Below, in pieces: positions 1 to 10,701 of a stretch of DNA of 64,000 bases; position 1 is the stretch's first letter, and each line of letters begins with the position of its first letter. Both the position numbers and the translations under genes were made by a program. Source of the DNA: Plectrocnemia conspersa (lineage: Eukaryota > Arthropoda > Insecta > Trichoptera > Polycentropodidae); assembly GCA_009617715.1 (NCBI GenBank), contig VTFK01000362.1:124001-188000 (forward strand). Reading direction: 5' to 3'. Under the pieces are notes generated by a model. The model did no database searches, was not told the DNA's origin, and saw nothing but the letters and a program-made list of their open reading frames with translations.

Positions 1-198
1 GAATGTGAATTCTAAAACGTACTTTTATGTCAGTAGATAAAATTAAATTACTAACGAATCAATGATCAATTACGTTTAAGTTATATTTTTTTGTTTTATA
101 TAATCATTTTAATATAATCATTTACGTTTGTCTCTCGTCTCGTGTTTAATTTATAAACCTAGTTTGTTTTTGTGTTTTTTTTCTTTTCTTCTTTTTAG
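1..198. other. AT-rich flank, no gene seen
   Basis: This is AT-rich sequence. On the plus strand it ends in a long pyrimidine tract (about 165-196) closing with TAG at 196-198, which looks like a 3' splice acceptor for the ORF that follows. Nothing else was recognised. Confidence 0.4.
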
Positions 199-461
199 AA
201 TGAAGTTTGCAAGGTTTGCGCACACGTTAGTCCGCACAAAACTAGGAACAGTTGCAAACGTTCTCTTCACCTCTTGAGGAACTATATAATTATTATGTCT
301 ATGGCCACTGTTCACAGATACGTCTGACTCTTGATTATCACATCTCCGTCGAAGAAAAACGAGAACGTTTGATGGCCATGGGCGTCCGTTTTACACCGCT
401 AGCTGATATGCGAACTCATCTGGGGCGCGACTCGAGGACTTCTCCGATTAATGACGATTGA
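199..461 (+). CDS. possible 3'-terminal coding exon of an unidentified convergent gene
   Basis: A strong pyrimidine tract and AG (197-198) on the plus strand precede this segment. The frame starting at 199 opens with a Cys-containing peptide (NEVCKVCAHVSPHKT) but stops at about 325. A different frame, open from 246 to the TGA at 459-461, encodes a hydrophilic, charged C-terminus (LTLDYHISVEEKRERLMAMG and on to TSPINDD). No clean acceptor serves that second frame. Either one base has been lost or gained in a real exon or in the assembly, or only one of the two frames is used. Base composition is less AT-rich than the flanks. It would converge on tna, whose stop lies 330 bases away. I do not recognise the family. 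Confidence 0.3.
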
Positions 462-463
462 TC

Positions 464-791
464 CCTCGGTAATTATGACGATTCTATATACTGACGAAAA
501 GCTTTTGCGGCGGATCAACATCAAAACAATTTTAAAAAAAATATTGTCTGTTATGAAAAAACACCACACTTATTTAGATTTTTTTTGTCATCACATTTAA
601 GGTTAGAATTTCATTTCCATTTGTAGAAAAAATTAGCAAATATATATATATTATTTATAATAATCACAATTTTCAAATAGCAGCGAGACCAATTTTTGTG
701 CCTACATGAACAGAGCGAGTATGTCGTCGCACTCTGCGTCGGATATAGTCTTAGTCTTTCGCTGGTCACGGAGGCCAGATTTTGGGCTTAG
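464..791 (-). other. probable 3' UTR of tna
   Basis: This AT-rich segment follows the tna stop codon on the minus strand. No ORF was seen. I could not fix a unique poly(A) signal, so the transcript end is unknown. Confidence 0.4.
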
Positions 792-956
792 TCACTCGAA
801 TAACGCTAGGATGTCGTCCGATGAGGGCGCGCGGTGTGGATGCGAGTGCGCCGAGCTAGACGACGACGGAGGTGTTGCTAGGAGATCGCCCAATCCACCA
901 GGTGGATCCAGGTACGAAAGCAGATCCATCGGATCTACTACGTTATCCGGTAATAA
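792..956 (-). CDS. tna: tonalli/ZMIZ terminal coding exon (conserved acidic C-terminus)
   Basis: Last of ten visible tna exons. The acceptor is a T-rich tract ending TTTATAG at 957-958, and the stop is TGA at 792-794. The 54 codons read LLPDNVVDPMDLLSYLDPP, then a Ser/His-rich stretch, then SSDDILALFE at the very end. The blocks DPM-LLSYLDPP and DD-LALFE match, as I recall them, the conserved C-terminus of vertebrate ZMIZ1/2, and were the key to finding this exon, which is too short to stand out as an ORF. The region is acidic and hydrophobic, which fits a transactivation segment; that role is inferred from the family. The join to the preceding exon is phase 0 and gives EGLN-LLPD. Confidence in the exon is high. 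Confidence 0.9.
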   Translation of the reverse strand, partial: LLPDNVVDPMDLLSYLDPPGGLGDLLATPPSSSSSAHSHPHRAPSSDDILALFE

Positions 957-1062
957 CTATAAACAAAAATAAACACATTTATAATATTGTAACAGCAACG
1001 TCTTGCCTATACACTAAAATGCAGCAAAAACGTCAGTGGGTGAAAAATTATCGGATACTTAC

Positions 1063-1302
1063 ATTAAGCCCTTCGTTGGTCCCTTCACCGTCTATGACAG
1101 CCGCAGGATCAAAGTTGAGATCTGAGGGTATATCGACGTCGGTGAGAGTTGAAGGTACATGCTGCTGCTGCTCAGAGGAAGGTGGGACGCTCGGAGGACC
1201 GCCTGGCGTATGCGCCGAGCCAGGGGTATGTGCTCCGCCGCCTCCTCCTCCGCCCGCACCGGGGGTGTGCGGCGTATGAGGTGTGTGAGGGGTATGGGGC
1301 AT
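1063..1302 (-). CDS. tna: tonalli/ZMIZ coding exon with PHT repeats
   Basis: The exon has 80 codons. It starts at 1302 after TTACAG and ends at 1063 before GTAAGT, with both joins in phase 0. It encodes four tandem Pro-His-Thr repeats, a Gly run (7 G), a Pro/Ser stretch, a short Gln tract and then DVDIPSDLNFDPAAVIDGEG. The MPHTPHTP start and the DLNFDP motif resemble the C-terminal third of ZMIZ proteins. Its reverse complement also yields open frames, which are shadows. The region is expected to be disordered and to contribute to co-activator activity; that is inference from the family. Confidence 0.9.
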
Positions 1303-1555
1303 CTGTAAGATTACAAAAGTGTTATTATATAAAACTAACTATTTTAAGGTGGAATTTATCATATGCATATCTTATATATATAAAAGTAGCATTTCAAGAA
1401 TCTATGAAAAATATTTCAAAGAAGAATTTTATGTGAAGATATTTTGTATATACACATGTATTTCTTTATACTACATTTTTGACATCTTTAATTTTGTTCT
1501 AGAATATTTCACAATTTTTTTAATGTAAAAAAATTCAATTCAAATTTTATTTTAA

Positions 1556-2424
1556 GTAGAGTACGCTCGGGATAAGGATTCCAGTTTGTTATTGTGTGCG
1601 TGAACTGTGTGGCTCAAAACAATTTCGCTCAGAATATTCAATTTTTTTATTTTAAAAGAAAATATATGTTTATTTAACATCTGAGCTAAGTTGGAAATTT
1701 CAACGGACAATTAAAAATATATTATATAATCGAAGAAACCAGACATTGATGTCATTAATTAAATATTTGCAAAATTCAAAATCTTTCACTAGTCAAAAAA
1801 ATAATGAAGTCTTTAGCCATTCTTCAAAAGCAAAAAGATATAAAATGGGGAAAGAAATTATTCGCAGATTGTTCAATGGCTTGAACACTATTAAATAATT
1901 AGAAACCATTGAATAAATTAAAAAATTATCATTGGCGCATCGATAAGAATAATAACTTTTTTAAGCCTTACAGAGAATAGTGTAAAAAAACCAACAACGA
2001 ACGGATTAATGGAAAAATAATTAAAATATTTTAATCCACGGGTAAGAGAACGAATAACTTACAGTGTATATTTGAAGCCTTGATATCAATTAACCCAGAT
2101 ATGCCCAAGAAATTTTGTTCTCTTAAAATTTCATTTATAAATAAAAAACAGTGGCACGAGTTTAGTAACCTACCCATGGGACAGTGGGCATATCTGGGTT
2201 TTAAACCAATATCAACACAAAATTATTTAAACGAAATCACTAGAGAAGATCGAACTTCTGTGCCACACTGCACTTTAATGACGAATACCAGCGTTGACGA
2301 ATCAGCGACTGTCCTTAAAAGAGAAAGCGAGACAACGAAGCACACGCTACATCGCTTCTCCCTCTCATATACATGTACACGCACACAATAACAAACCGGC
2401 ATCCTTATCCCGAGCGTACTCTAC
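1556..2424. mobile_element. 869-bp TIR element in a tna intron
   Basis: The termini are inverted repeats of 47 nt with only two mismatches (1556-1602 and 2378-2424). The outer end is GTAGAGTACGCTCGGGATAA. No coding capacity was seen, so this is a non-autonomous DNA transposon. A clear target-site duplication is not visible: the flanks are tattttaa and tataatca. A second small hairpin is nested inside at 2092-2200. The near-identical termini suggest a fairly young insertion. The superfamily is unresolved. Confidence 0.85.
2092..2200. repeat. nested 109-bp MITE-like inverted repeat
   Basis: Perfect 16-bp arms (AACCCAGATATGCCCA at 2092-2107 and its complement at 2185-2200) bound a short AT-rich core. 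Weaker pairing extends outwards (TTGATAT on both sides). It sits inside the larger TIR element, so it probably inserted later. Confidence 0.6.
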
Positions 2425-2512
2425 TATAATCATTTTGATATATTTACTTTTTCCTCTAGATTTTTTTCAACAGAAATACGAATTTTTCAATTATTTGATT
2501 AGTTTTTGAAAC

Positions 2513-3060
2513 AATGTGGACCGATTAGAGGTATCCAAAAATAATATTGATATTGGCGGAAAACATGTATTATCTGCTGAGATACAGATTTTCATTCACG
2601 GAAGACGAAGACTGTGCGTTGTTTGTGGGGAGATATTGCTCAATGGTAGTATGAAACCATCTTTATTGATACGCCATTTAGTGACAAAACATCCAATTTA
2701 TAAACAAAAAGATGCATGTTTTTTTCAGTGACAATATCAAACGGCCCTAATTTAACTTCTTTTATCTTATCAGCAAACAAATTCAGTGTGAATGGAGTCG
2801 AAGCATCGTACAGAATAATTTACCATATTGCTAAAAGCACTAAAAATCACACAATCGCTGAAAATTTGATATCTCATTGTATCAAAGATGCTGCTCAATA
2901 TATGTTCGGTGAAGACTATGTCCGAAAAATTAACAAAATTCCGTTGTCAAACAATACAGTTTTTCGAAGAAATAAGGATATGTCTGACGACAATAAATTC
3001 ACAGTAATTGCAAAAATAAAAAAGAGTTCTTTTTTTTCCATACGGCCTCCATACAACATT
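2513..3060 (+). pseudogene. broken hAT transposase (ZBED5/SCAND3-like) N-terminal part
   Basis: One frame (2516-2728) encodes a BED-type zinc-finger region: LCVVCGEILLNGSMKPSLL, then RHLVTKHP (C-x2-C ... H-x4-H spacing). After a frame break a second frame (about 2740-3060) continues with EASYRIIYHIAKSTKNHTIA, ENLI, KINKIPLSNNTVFRR and MSDD. This order matches the N-terminal half of hAT transposases of the ZBED5/FAM200/SCAND3-like group. The catalytic and dimerisation regions are absent downstream. It is a dead fragment inside a tna intron and is not expected to be translated. Confidence 0.8.
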
Positions 3061-3792
3061 ACTTTTACATTTTATATACATTTTTATATTATATTTATTG
3101 TATATAATACAATAGATAATGTTTGGAACGAATTTGATATACATAAAGATCAGATCCGTATCGACGTTTATTTTGTTCGGATTTGCATATAAATTAAATA
3201 GCTAGAAATAAATTAACCAAAATTGAATTATCAAACTGATTGAAATAAAATCTTTGCCTCTTGAAACAACAAATACAAAAAACGCAACACAAACTTCATA
3301 AAAATTTGCGACGCAGACCTGTTTTTGAGATAAACGTTAAACAATAATAAAGAGTGATCCTGTCCAACTTTGTTCGTTCAACGACTGAATTCTGCGAATT
3401 TCGGTCATAATAGATACACCAATCAACGTTCTATTCACAAATGTTTTTTGAAGGCATAAAAGCATTTTTTTGTTGAGAAGAATTTTGATGTATTCAATAT
3501 TGCCAAAATATTTTTTTTAAAAAGTATACCTCCCCCGATGAAAATTTAATTTTTTTTATTTTGGAGATCTCAAATTTAATTGGCTTTTTTTTTTTACTAA
3601 TTTTTAATTTTCATTTATTTTTTATATAAAATTATAAAAACAGTTTCAATAATATTATTAATGTTTTCTATTGAAATTAATATTATTGGATGTAATGAAT
3701 AAAGTATAATTCGTAAATGAAATGTTTAATCAATGGTACAGGAAAGCAAAAATGTTGAGAGCCGCTGAAGTAGAAAAAGAATCAAAACATAC
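3061..3792. other. intronic AT-rich sequence
   Basis: Remainder of the tna intron between the hAT fragment and the next exon. No coding or repeat signal was recognised. Confidence 0.6.
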
Positions 3793-4149
3793 CTGTTCAT
3801 TGAGGCTCTTCTCCATTGCGTTTAAGGGATCGAGCGAATTAACGCTATCGCTCAGGTGTGAGAGAGGTCCTCCGCCGCCAGAGTATTCGTTGCTTCCCGG
3901 CCCCGTCGAATTCACCCCAAACTCGTAGTTCTGCCCGTTTCCGCTGTTCGACCGGCCGTGTCCATTGCCGTTCCCTTGACCATACGAAGACGACATCATG
4001 GAGCCGTTTGCGATTGTGTTCATGTCGGGCGGTAAGTACGGAGATAACGCCTGGTTCATGTCCCAGTTGTTCATGGTAGGCAGCGTCATAGAACCGGGCG
4101 AGATGGCTTTGCCACGCTTTCCAGAACATGGGTCGTTATCGTCCTCTTG
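3793..4149 (-). CDS. tna: tonalli/ZMIZ coding exon, Gly/Ser/Asn-rich linker
   Basis: The exon has 119 codons. The acceptor is TATGCAG (AG at 4150-4151) and the donor is GTATGT from 3792; both joins are phase 0. It begins QEDDNDPCSGKRGKAISPGS, followed by MNNWDMNQALSPYLPPDMN, a Gly/Asn/Ser-rich segment, and ends LDPLNAMEKSLNEQ. This corresponds to the segment C-terminal to the SP-RING in ZMIZ, including the basic KRxKxxSPS-type patch. The upstream codons reading MQ are intronic. Confidence 0.9.
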
Positions 4150-4276
4150 CTGCATATGATAAAAAAATACAAAATTAATAATAATCTTTATATATTCTAA
4201 TGAAAGTAGTTCCTAGCCTTATTTAGACTATAAAGACAGTTTGAAAACTACTGAATTTTTGCTAAAAGTACAATAC

Positions 4277-4424
4277 CTTAATGCCCGACATTGCAGGATT
4301 TTTAGCAGCTTTCCAATTAGCACCACTATCTATCGTTACTTCTTCTACATCAGACGTGTTTAGCGTATTCAAAATACCCCACATGTATTGGTCTACTTCT
4401 AATCCCTCTAACTGAGCAGGTTTA
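4277..4424 (-). CDS. tna: tonalli/ZMIZ coding exon, post-SP-RING conserved segment
   Basis: 148 nt. The acceptor is TTTATTTATAG before 4424 and the donor is GTATTG from 4276. The first base completes an Asn codon split with the upstream exon, giving CPVCNK. It then reads [20 protein letters not shown] and continues to SGIK. The [14 protein letters not shown] block is almost invariant in ZMIZ1/2/tonalli and packs directly behind the SP-RING in PIAS-type ligases. Confidence 0.95.
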
Positions 4425-4497
4425 CTATAAATAAAACATACATATAAATACAATTATTTATTAACAAATAAATTATTTTTCGGCGTTTATGACTTAC

Positions 4498-4844
4498 TTG
4501 CAAACAGGACATCTCCATGAGCCTCGCTCACAGTTGAGCTGTAAGTATGACTCTAGGTCGAAACACTGAATATGTTTACAATCGTGCCCTCGGGCAGGTA
4601 AGGTTATCCTTTTGAACGTGATCGGACATTTTAAGGAGACTTTGAGGGCCGTCTGTTCGACGGCGTCTCGGTCTCTGTCTTGCATAATGGGACCGCCGTT
4701 CCCGTTATTGCTGGAGGTTTGGCTGAAGTTTCGCTTTATCTTGGCGATACAATGGTCGGCTGTTAAAAGCCGTTTCCGAAGAAGGCCTTGCAGGACACTC
4801 CTCACGCTCGGTCGATGCACTAATTGTAATACAAACAGATGCGA
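4498..4844 (-). CDS. tna: tonalli/ZMIZ SP-RING (MIZ) zinc-domain exon
   Basis: 347 nt. The acceptor is TGTTTGCAG before 4844 and the donor is GTAAGT from 4497, in phase 2. It reads [20 protein letters not shown], a basic stretch, a variable Asn/Gly-rich insert, then [38 protein letters not shown] and WRCPVC. The Cys/His set (C of CPIT, C and H of HDCKH, the following C, and CPVC) is the SP-RING zinc-binding pattern of PIAS/ZMIZ SUMO E3 ligases. This exon identifies the gene. The expected role is to bring SUMO-charged Ubc9 to nuclear substrates; in flies tonalli works genetically with the Brahma chromatin-remodelling complex. Confidence 0.97.
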
Positions 4845-4999
4845 CTGCAAACACAAATTGAATCATAATTAATCAATTATATATTATTCTGGTAACCATA
4901 AAAGATCTACATTATATGCAAGTAATACAACTTTTTTCACTTATATATACTACTATTGAAATATATGTTGATCAATAAAAATATTATTTTAATACTTAC

Positions 5000-5210
5000 A
5001 CAGCAACAGGCCGAAACTGTAATTTGAATAGTGTTTCTTCCTGGCTGACACACATCTTTCAGGTACAAAGGTTTATGGGAAGTTTTATTTTCACCCCTGT
5101 CTATGACAAGGGGGGTAGCATTGACCGACACTTGCACGCTGGCCGGCCAATTGGTGTTCATCTGTCTATCCTCGTGGTGGAAGCATTTTAACTGAAGTTC
5201 TAAATCCGAT
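5000..5210 (-). CDS. tna: tonalli/ZMIZ core exon upstream of SP-RING
   Basis: 211 nt. The acceptor is TTCGCTCAG before 5210 and the donor is GTAAGT from 4999. The first base completes an Arg codon (MWR). It reads [34 protein letters not shown], a [18 protein letters not shown] segment and ITVSACCC. As I recall ZMIZ1, this is near-identical to its PINIT-like core region. The preceding intron is only 74 bp. Confidence 0.96.
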
Positions 5211-5284
5211 CTGAGCGAAAATATCAATACATATAAGTAAGCCATACATTTATAATGCTCGAGACATATTTCGGCATCACTCAC

Positions 5285-5417
5285 CTCCACATTAACGTTT
5301 GATGCACGGTAGGTTTCAACTGGAAAACATGATTGCTTACAGCCAAATTGTGTTCTAGCCTAAATGGTGGGAGGATAATTCCGTCTCTAACTGGAAAGGT
5401 TAGGCGGAGTTCATCAT
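5285..5417 (-). CDS. tna: tonalli/ZMIZ core exon ([12 protein letters not shown])
   Basis: 133 nt. The acceptor is TTTTAATTTTAG before 5417 and the donor is GTGAGT from 5284. The split codon with the upstream exon gives Asn. It reads [35 protein letters not shown] and HQTLMW, a highly conserved ZMIZ block. No start codon lies in this exon, so a simple ATG-based ORF scan misses it. Intron phases on both sides agree with the neighbouring exons. Confidence 0.95.
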
Positions 5418-5498
5418 CTAAAATTAAAAAATAATTTAATAACTATGTTGTAAGAATAGAAGAAGTATGATGAGATACACGGGGCATTTTCAACTTAC

Positions 5499-6348
5499 TT
5501 TGCATAGGTAAAGGAGGTTTTAATTCATTGAAATTAGGTTTAACATCAGCGTTTGGACTGATGTAAGGTGGCATACTACTAGCTGGCGTCAGGGGCGGCG
5601 TGGGATTGCCCGGCACAGGACTATGTTGGTAAGACATATTACTTCTCATAGTTCCCACTTCGGGTTGGAACTGCCCCGCCGCCCCGTACTGCCCTACGTT
5701 CTGCCCGACGTAGCCACTCCCGTTGCTCGTCTGGTGGTGACCCGCAAACTGTCCAGGGCCCATTCCTCCGTTAGTGAAGTACTGGCTCTGACCCGAGTAG
5801 GGCGGCGTGTTCTGTCTCATCCCCGCTCTCATTGTAGCGGGTCCGAAATTCGCACTGGGCCCTAACGGCTGTTGCGGGGGGTATTGGTTTTGGAAACTCG
5901 GCCGGCCATTCCCATAACCGGTCGGGTATTGAGGCGTGTTCGGGTTGAACCCTGGCTGCATGGTTGCAGGCCCGGTGTTCATGTACCCTTGCTGCCGCTT
6001 TTGGTTCATATGCATAGCTGGCGAAGGATACGGCGCTAGCCTTCTGGGATAACTGCCAGGTCCCATTTTGCCCATCGCCGACATGTTTGACATCTGGCCG
6101 GGCATTTGACCTGGCATCATATTGCTGTGCATACCTCCCATGCCCATATTGGCCATTTGGGCCATGGGGTTCATGTTGGGATTGAGACCGTTCATGTTGG
6201 GGTTTCCGCCCATTTGTCCCATGCTTCCCATCCCGCCCATACCTCCCATGCCGCCCATGGACGTCATGTTAGGATTGTGGGTGCGTTGTTGGCCATAGCC
6301 GTTCATGTTACCGTACTGAGGGTTTCCCATTCCCATGTTGTTTTGCAT
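5499..6348 (-). CDS. tna: tonalli/ZMIZ large low-complexity exon (Met/Gly/Pro/Gln-rich)
   Basis: 850 nt, the largest visible exon. The acceptor is TATTTACAG before 6348 and the donor is GTAAGT from 5498, in phase 1. The first third is Met-Gly-Asn-rich (repeated MGGMGG and NPNMN motifs). The rest is Pro/Gln/Gly/Tyr-rich, with NTPPYSGQSQY and PTPPLTP, and ends KPPLPMQ. The ATG at 6346-6348 lies at the splice junction and is probably internal. Such sequence is typical of the disordered co-activator region between the N-terminus and core of ZMIZ. Plus-strand ORFs here are shadows. Confidence 0.93.
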
Positions 6349-7461
6349 CTGTAAATAGAAAACGATGTGTAAAATAAATACCAGTTACATTTAATTTGAA
6401 ATATTATACAATTTAAGGAACATAAAAAAGATATAGTGTTAAGAAAGAATGTATCCTATATCGTGGACATCAATAAGAAGCATTTGTCTAAATAAGTATA
6501 GTGAAAAGGCATTGATATAATTATTTATAATATATATTAATGATATAATTAATAATATATAAAATATGTGTTTGCAAAAGACACTTTAATTTATTGCATA
6601 AGTGATAATGATAAAAATGGTTAAAAAATAATGTATTTCAACTAAATGTATGTTTATCAATTTATAAAGATATGTTAGATAAAGGTACGTCGTTTGGGGG
6701 AAGAGTTTGAATTTGTCTAGAAAAATGTATGTCATTTAATAAAATACTATCAATCTTAATGAAATCAAAATATTAAAAAAAAAACGATACAATTTACAAT
6801 TTAAAGAAAATCTAAAAAGAACAGTCTCGAATCTATTCTGAACATATGTCATTTCAATGAAATAATATCAGAATACATTTTCACCGGTAAATATATATTT
6901 TTACCAGAGAACTACAATTTATCTCGTAGGTGCTAAAAAAATAATATGATTTCTTATCATTATTTATTTACTTAATTTATAAATATTAGAGTGAATGTGT
7001 TTTTTCAGTGAAGTAATATTTTCATAAGTGATGTCCAAATACATTTTCACCATTAAATATATGTATATTTCTATTAGCGGAAATATAATTTAACTGATAA
7101 GCGCTAGTGAAATTATATGATGCTCTAAAATGTCTATGAAGCCCAATTTGACAGTTGCGAAACGTCCGAAAATAATATGTTACCATAGTATTTTAATAAG
7201 TATTTAATAATAAATAAAGATGTACATAGATTTAATAATAGAAATAGGGATAATTAAGGGAAAGATAGGTATAAGAAAACGAGTACGGCCAGGGGAATAT
7301 TTTATGGAGGTGTGAAACTGTATAATAATATGTCTAGAACATATGTTTTGAAGATATTTGCTTAGTATATAAACAATTAGCTACATGAGCAAAATAAATA
7401 ATCATTGAAAATAATCTAATGGAATATTCTGGAATAATGTTATAACTAAAAGTAAACTTAC
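6349..7461. other. tna intron, AT-rich, with a duplicated motif
   Basis: About 1.1 kb of intron. It holds two imperfect direct copies of a segment of roughly 120 bp (about 6848-6965 and 7010-7125), both containing ATACATTTTCACC followed by a TATATAT run and TTTAxCxGA...GTGCTA/GCGCTA. The same CATTTTCACC...ATATAT motif recurs near 10985 and 31940, so it is probably a decayed MITE family. No coding signal was found. Confidence 0.45.
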
Positions 7462-7636
7462 TTGATTGAACGGCTGCGCTTCCTGCATGGCGACTACGTT
7501 AGCAGTGCCAGTGGCATTACTAGAAGCATTGGCTGCAGCGGCCACCATGGCTGCTGAAGAAAGGTTTGGTCCTGCACCGTACTGCCCCGCCTCACCCGCC
7601 GCGCTCATGCCGCCCGCCGCAGGCATGCCCCCATAC
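7462..7636 (-). CDS. tna: tonalli/ZMIZ coding exon, Ala-rich block
   Basis: 175 nt. The acceptor is GGTTTTTAG before 7636 and the donor is GTAAGT from 7461, in phase 0. It reads YGGMPAAGGMSAAGEAGQYG, then an Ala-rich AAMVAAAANASS stretch, ending NVVAMQEAQPFNQ. This matches the position of the poly-Ala and VAALQETQNKDINQ region of vertebrate ZMIZ1. The first base (G) completes a Gly codon with the GG left by the exon at 27270, so the two can be joined directly. Confidence 0.9.
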
Positions 7637-9870
7637 CTAAAAACCAAAGAAAAACCATAATTAGTACATAATCCAAATAAACATCAAACTGACACTTTGA
7701 AGCTTGTTTACGCTATAATTTCGTCCAAGTCATGTGTGAAACATATGTGGTACCAGGGTAGCAAACCATGAGGAAGACATAAAAAACATACCCTAATCTG
7801 TCTACATGCATACACTAAAACTTCAATATCATCATACATCCAGTTTATTATGATTTTAATGAATATCAGTGTAAATATTTTTGGATACAATCGAAGGGGA
7901 AAGAGTGGGACCGAAAATAGTCTTATACCACATTTTCTCAAGAAAAACAAACAAGCACAAAAGTGGGTATGAAATATGTATTATTGGCTGCTAATGACGT
8001 GCGCCCCCCTTTGAATTTAACAAGCTTCCCAGTGACAGCATGGTCGGGCACATGACAGGATGAGACCAAAATGGGATACACAGAAGGAAACCCTCGCCCT
8101 TAAAAAATATAACTGTAAACGTTTTTTGTCTGGAATCTTCTCTGCGCCTTGACAGTTTCTTAATAGCTTCCAGGGATAATCAATATCAATTCAAAGCAGT
8201 CCATTCAAATACAAAATTCATGTTTTACATGGTTAAGTTATAAGGCAAAAATGCGTTTTATTAGTATTTTAAGTGCTTGTTTGAAGCATGATCTTAAGAC
8301 GAAATGCCACTCAATTCAAGCTATTTGAGATGACTCTTTAACCTCAAGCATTCGGATCCTTTAATCTGATAATATTAGTATAAAAACAGAATATTCTTTA
8401 AATATTGATATAATAGCGATAGATGGCAAATTTAAAATGGTTGAACACCTCTGTTAATAACATATTGTGTCGGATCGCTCCCTTCCCGCCGGAAGGGCAA
8501 AAGTTTCAAGGAAGAAAATTAGTGGGCGCTGGCAAAAAATCATCGCGTCACTCACAGAAAAAAGAGCAACATCCCAGATTTGGATACATGCATCACATAC
8601 AAAAAGCAGGATATTGAAAAAATCTTTGAAATAGCTAGGTTCTTCTAATAGTCTACTACCATCGCCTCTTCAATTAGCTCGATTAATCTATTAATTACGA
8701 GCTCCCCCATTTCAGAGTGGCACCAGAACACTTCCTACTACCAAATTTAGCCGTGCAACCGAGACAAAACCCTTGTTTGTGTTCGTGCACGTGCTCTTTC
8801 TTTGTGTTTGTGTGTGTGAGTATCAATTGAATTGTCCCCATTGTGAGTCTTTTACCCCATGCACTGTGGCGGGAATGAACGAACAGCCCGGTTCACATGG
8901 TCACCAAAAAACCCTTCGAAAAACAGGGGTATGCATATGTGTGCATGAGTCCATATTGATTTTTTTCGTTCATAGTTCAATCGCATGGGGGTATAGGTTC
9001 AAGCTTTTATAAATGCAACACAGCATCACATCCTCTCCTTTTTTATTTTTTTTTGGAAGGTCGACGCTCGCGAATAACCAATCGATTTGGGCGTCTGAGG
9101 TTTTTGGGTACAGAATCCAGAGAGTGAGCAGAAGCAGGGTGGTCTCGCGTCGATGCTGTAAAAAATGTGACATAATGGGGGTCTGCCTCTCTCCTTTTGA
9201 TGTGTGCATATTTGTTTGAGTCGTTTTTATTCAAAAGCGTCAGTAAACAGTTTTGAATCAACCCCTTTAGCTCTCGCCTACCGAGAAAATCTGTATTAGA
9301 GATTATTTCATTATTCTTATTGTATATCATTATCATATCAAAATATGTATATGAAATTAACTGAACATAAATTCTATAAATACATAATAAAACAGAATAA
9401 TATTATAGAAATGTTTATAAAAATGTGCTATTTTGAGAGATATGTGCATTCAAATAAATACTTTGTTCCATAAAACGTATTTATGTTCGATTTTTTTCTT
9501 CGAAAAATGATATTTTTCTTCGAAATATACAAAGTGTTCACTGTTTTGACTGATGTTCGCTCGCACCTAATCTGTCAACTGTCAACAGTAATGCACAAAC
9601 AATTCGTTTTATGGAACAATTATTTTATATATTGCTCATGTAAGTTGTCCTCTAACTATAATATGTATACATAGTAAATCGGCTCGAATCCTATACGGAC
9701 CTTAGTATTTTAAAATTTTTATCGTATCTGGGAGATCAGAATTTGTGATTTATCCTCCTCAAAAATTTCAGATAACTTTTGAGCAAATAGTTCCGTCATG
9801 ATTTTTTTAGTCAAACATTTCCGAGACAGATTTTGAGCAAAAAAATTCGCAATAATCCGGTCACCATAAA
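7637..9870. other. start of the 19.6-kb tna intron; no gene
   Basis: Intronic sequence with patches less AT-rich than average (about 7980-8120, 8460-9240). The open frames there overlap on both strands and resemble no family I know. These patches could be regulatory, but the sequence alone does not show it. Confidence 0.45.
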
Positions 9871-9877
9871 TGTATAT

Positions 9878-10648
9878 ATTAAGGGTACCCAAAAGAAAGG
9901 ACTTTTTTAATGAAAATTATGTTTCCAATAACAAATTTATTTTATAATATTATTCTACAAAATAATCTCCATCGACAGATACAAACTTCTTCCATCGATC
10001 AGGCAAGTTTTTAACACCACATTTGAAAAAACTAACTGACTGAGTTAAACTATTCAGAAAAGAATATTTTAACTTCACTAACACTATTAATTTTTTTACA
10101 ATCTAAATTATCTTATATACTTAAATAAATGGTATCTGATGATGCTATATCGAGAGAATATGGAGGGTGATTTTGATTAATTTTTTCACGTGATTCTCGT
10201 AATACGAGGCAGGCGCGTCGCCTTGTTCTCGTCGCTTAGTGCGTATGGAACCCACACGCCTTCCCAATATGTTTTAAACTTCTTTGAATGCTAGACCATT
10301 ATCTGGTAACTCCTGAATCGACATCTCTGTATTGGCATTAATTTCTGCAGCTATGCAGTCATCATTGATGATTTTTGGTGTCCCATTTCTTCCACACAAA
10401 AATTTTCGAATTTAAATCTTTTGAACCATTTTTTAAATTGACGAACCATTGACGGCATAAATGTTTTTGGTTGCTGTGGTGGTCGATTTTTTTGTGAATT
10501 TCGTACATTATACAAGTGCGTAAAAACACATTACTCGGAACATAATCTTCATTGAAACTTAAGGTGTTTTTTTGTTGTTATGTTACTCCAAACACTACCG
10601 ATAGACAAATTTACTCAGTATAAAAACGTACTATTGGGTACCCCTAAT
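9878..10648 (-). mobile_element. internally deleted mariner-like element
   Basis: The termini pair: ATTAAGGGTACCCAAAAG on the left against ATTAGGGGTACCCAATAG on the right (as reverse complement). On the minus strand, in broken frames, it reads WVPYALSDENKATR, HPPYSLDIASSDT (the mariner HPPYSPDLAPSDY motif), and NLPDRWKKFVSVDGDY near the C-terminus. About 770 bp against roughly 1.3 kb for a full mariner, so much of the catalytic DDD domain is gone. Stops and frameshifts make it inactive. Confidence 0.85.
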
Positions 10649-10701
10649 ATTATTAGGTGTGAAAAAATTAAAATCATATCATTTTATTAGCACATTGCTA
10701 G

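Noticed and set aside
5623..6354. Plus-strand His/Ser-rich ORFs over the Met/Gly-rich exon
   Set aside because: Antisense shadows of a confirmed tna exon; composition is explained by the Met/Gly codons of the other strand.
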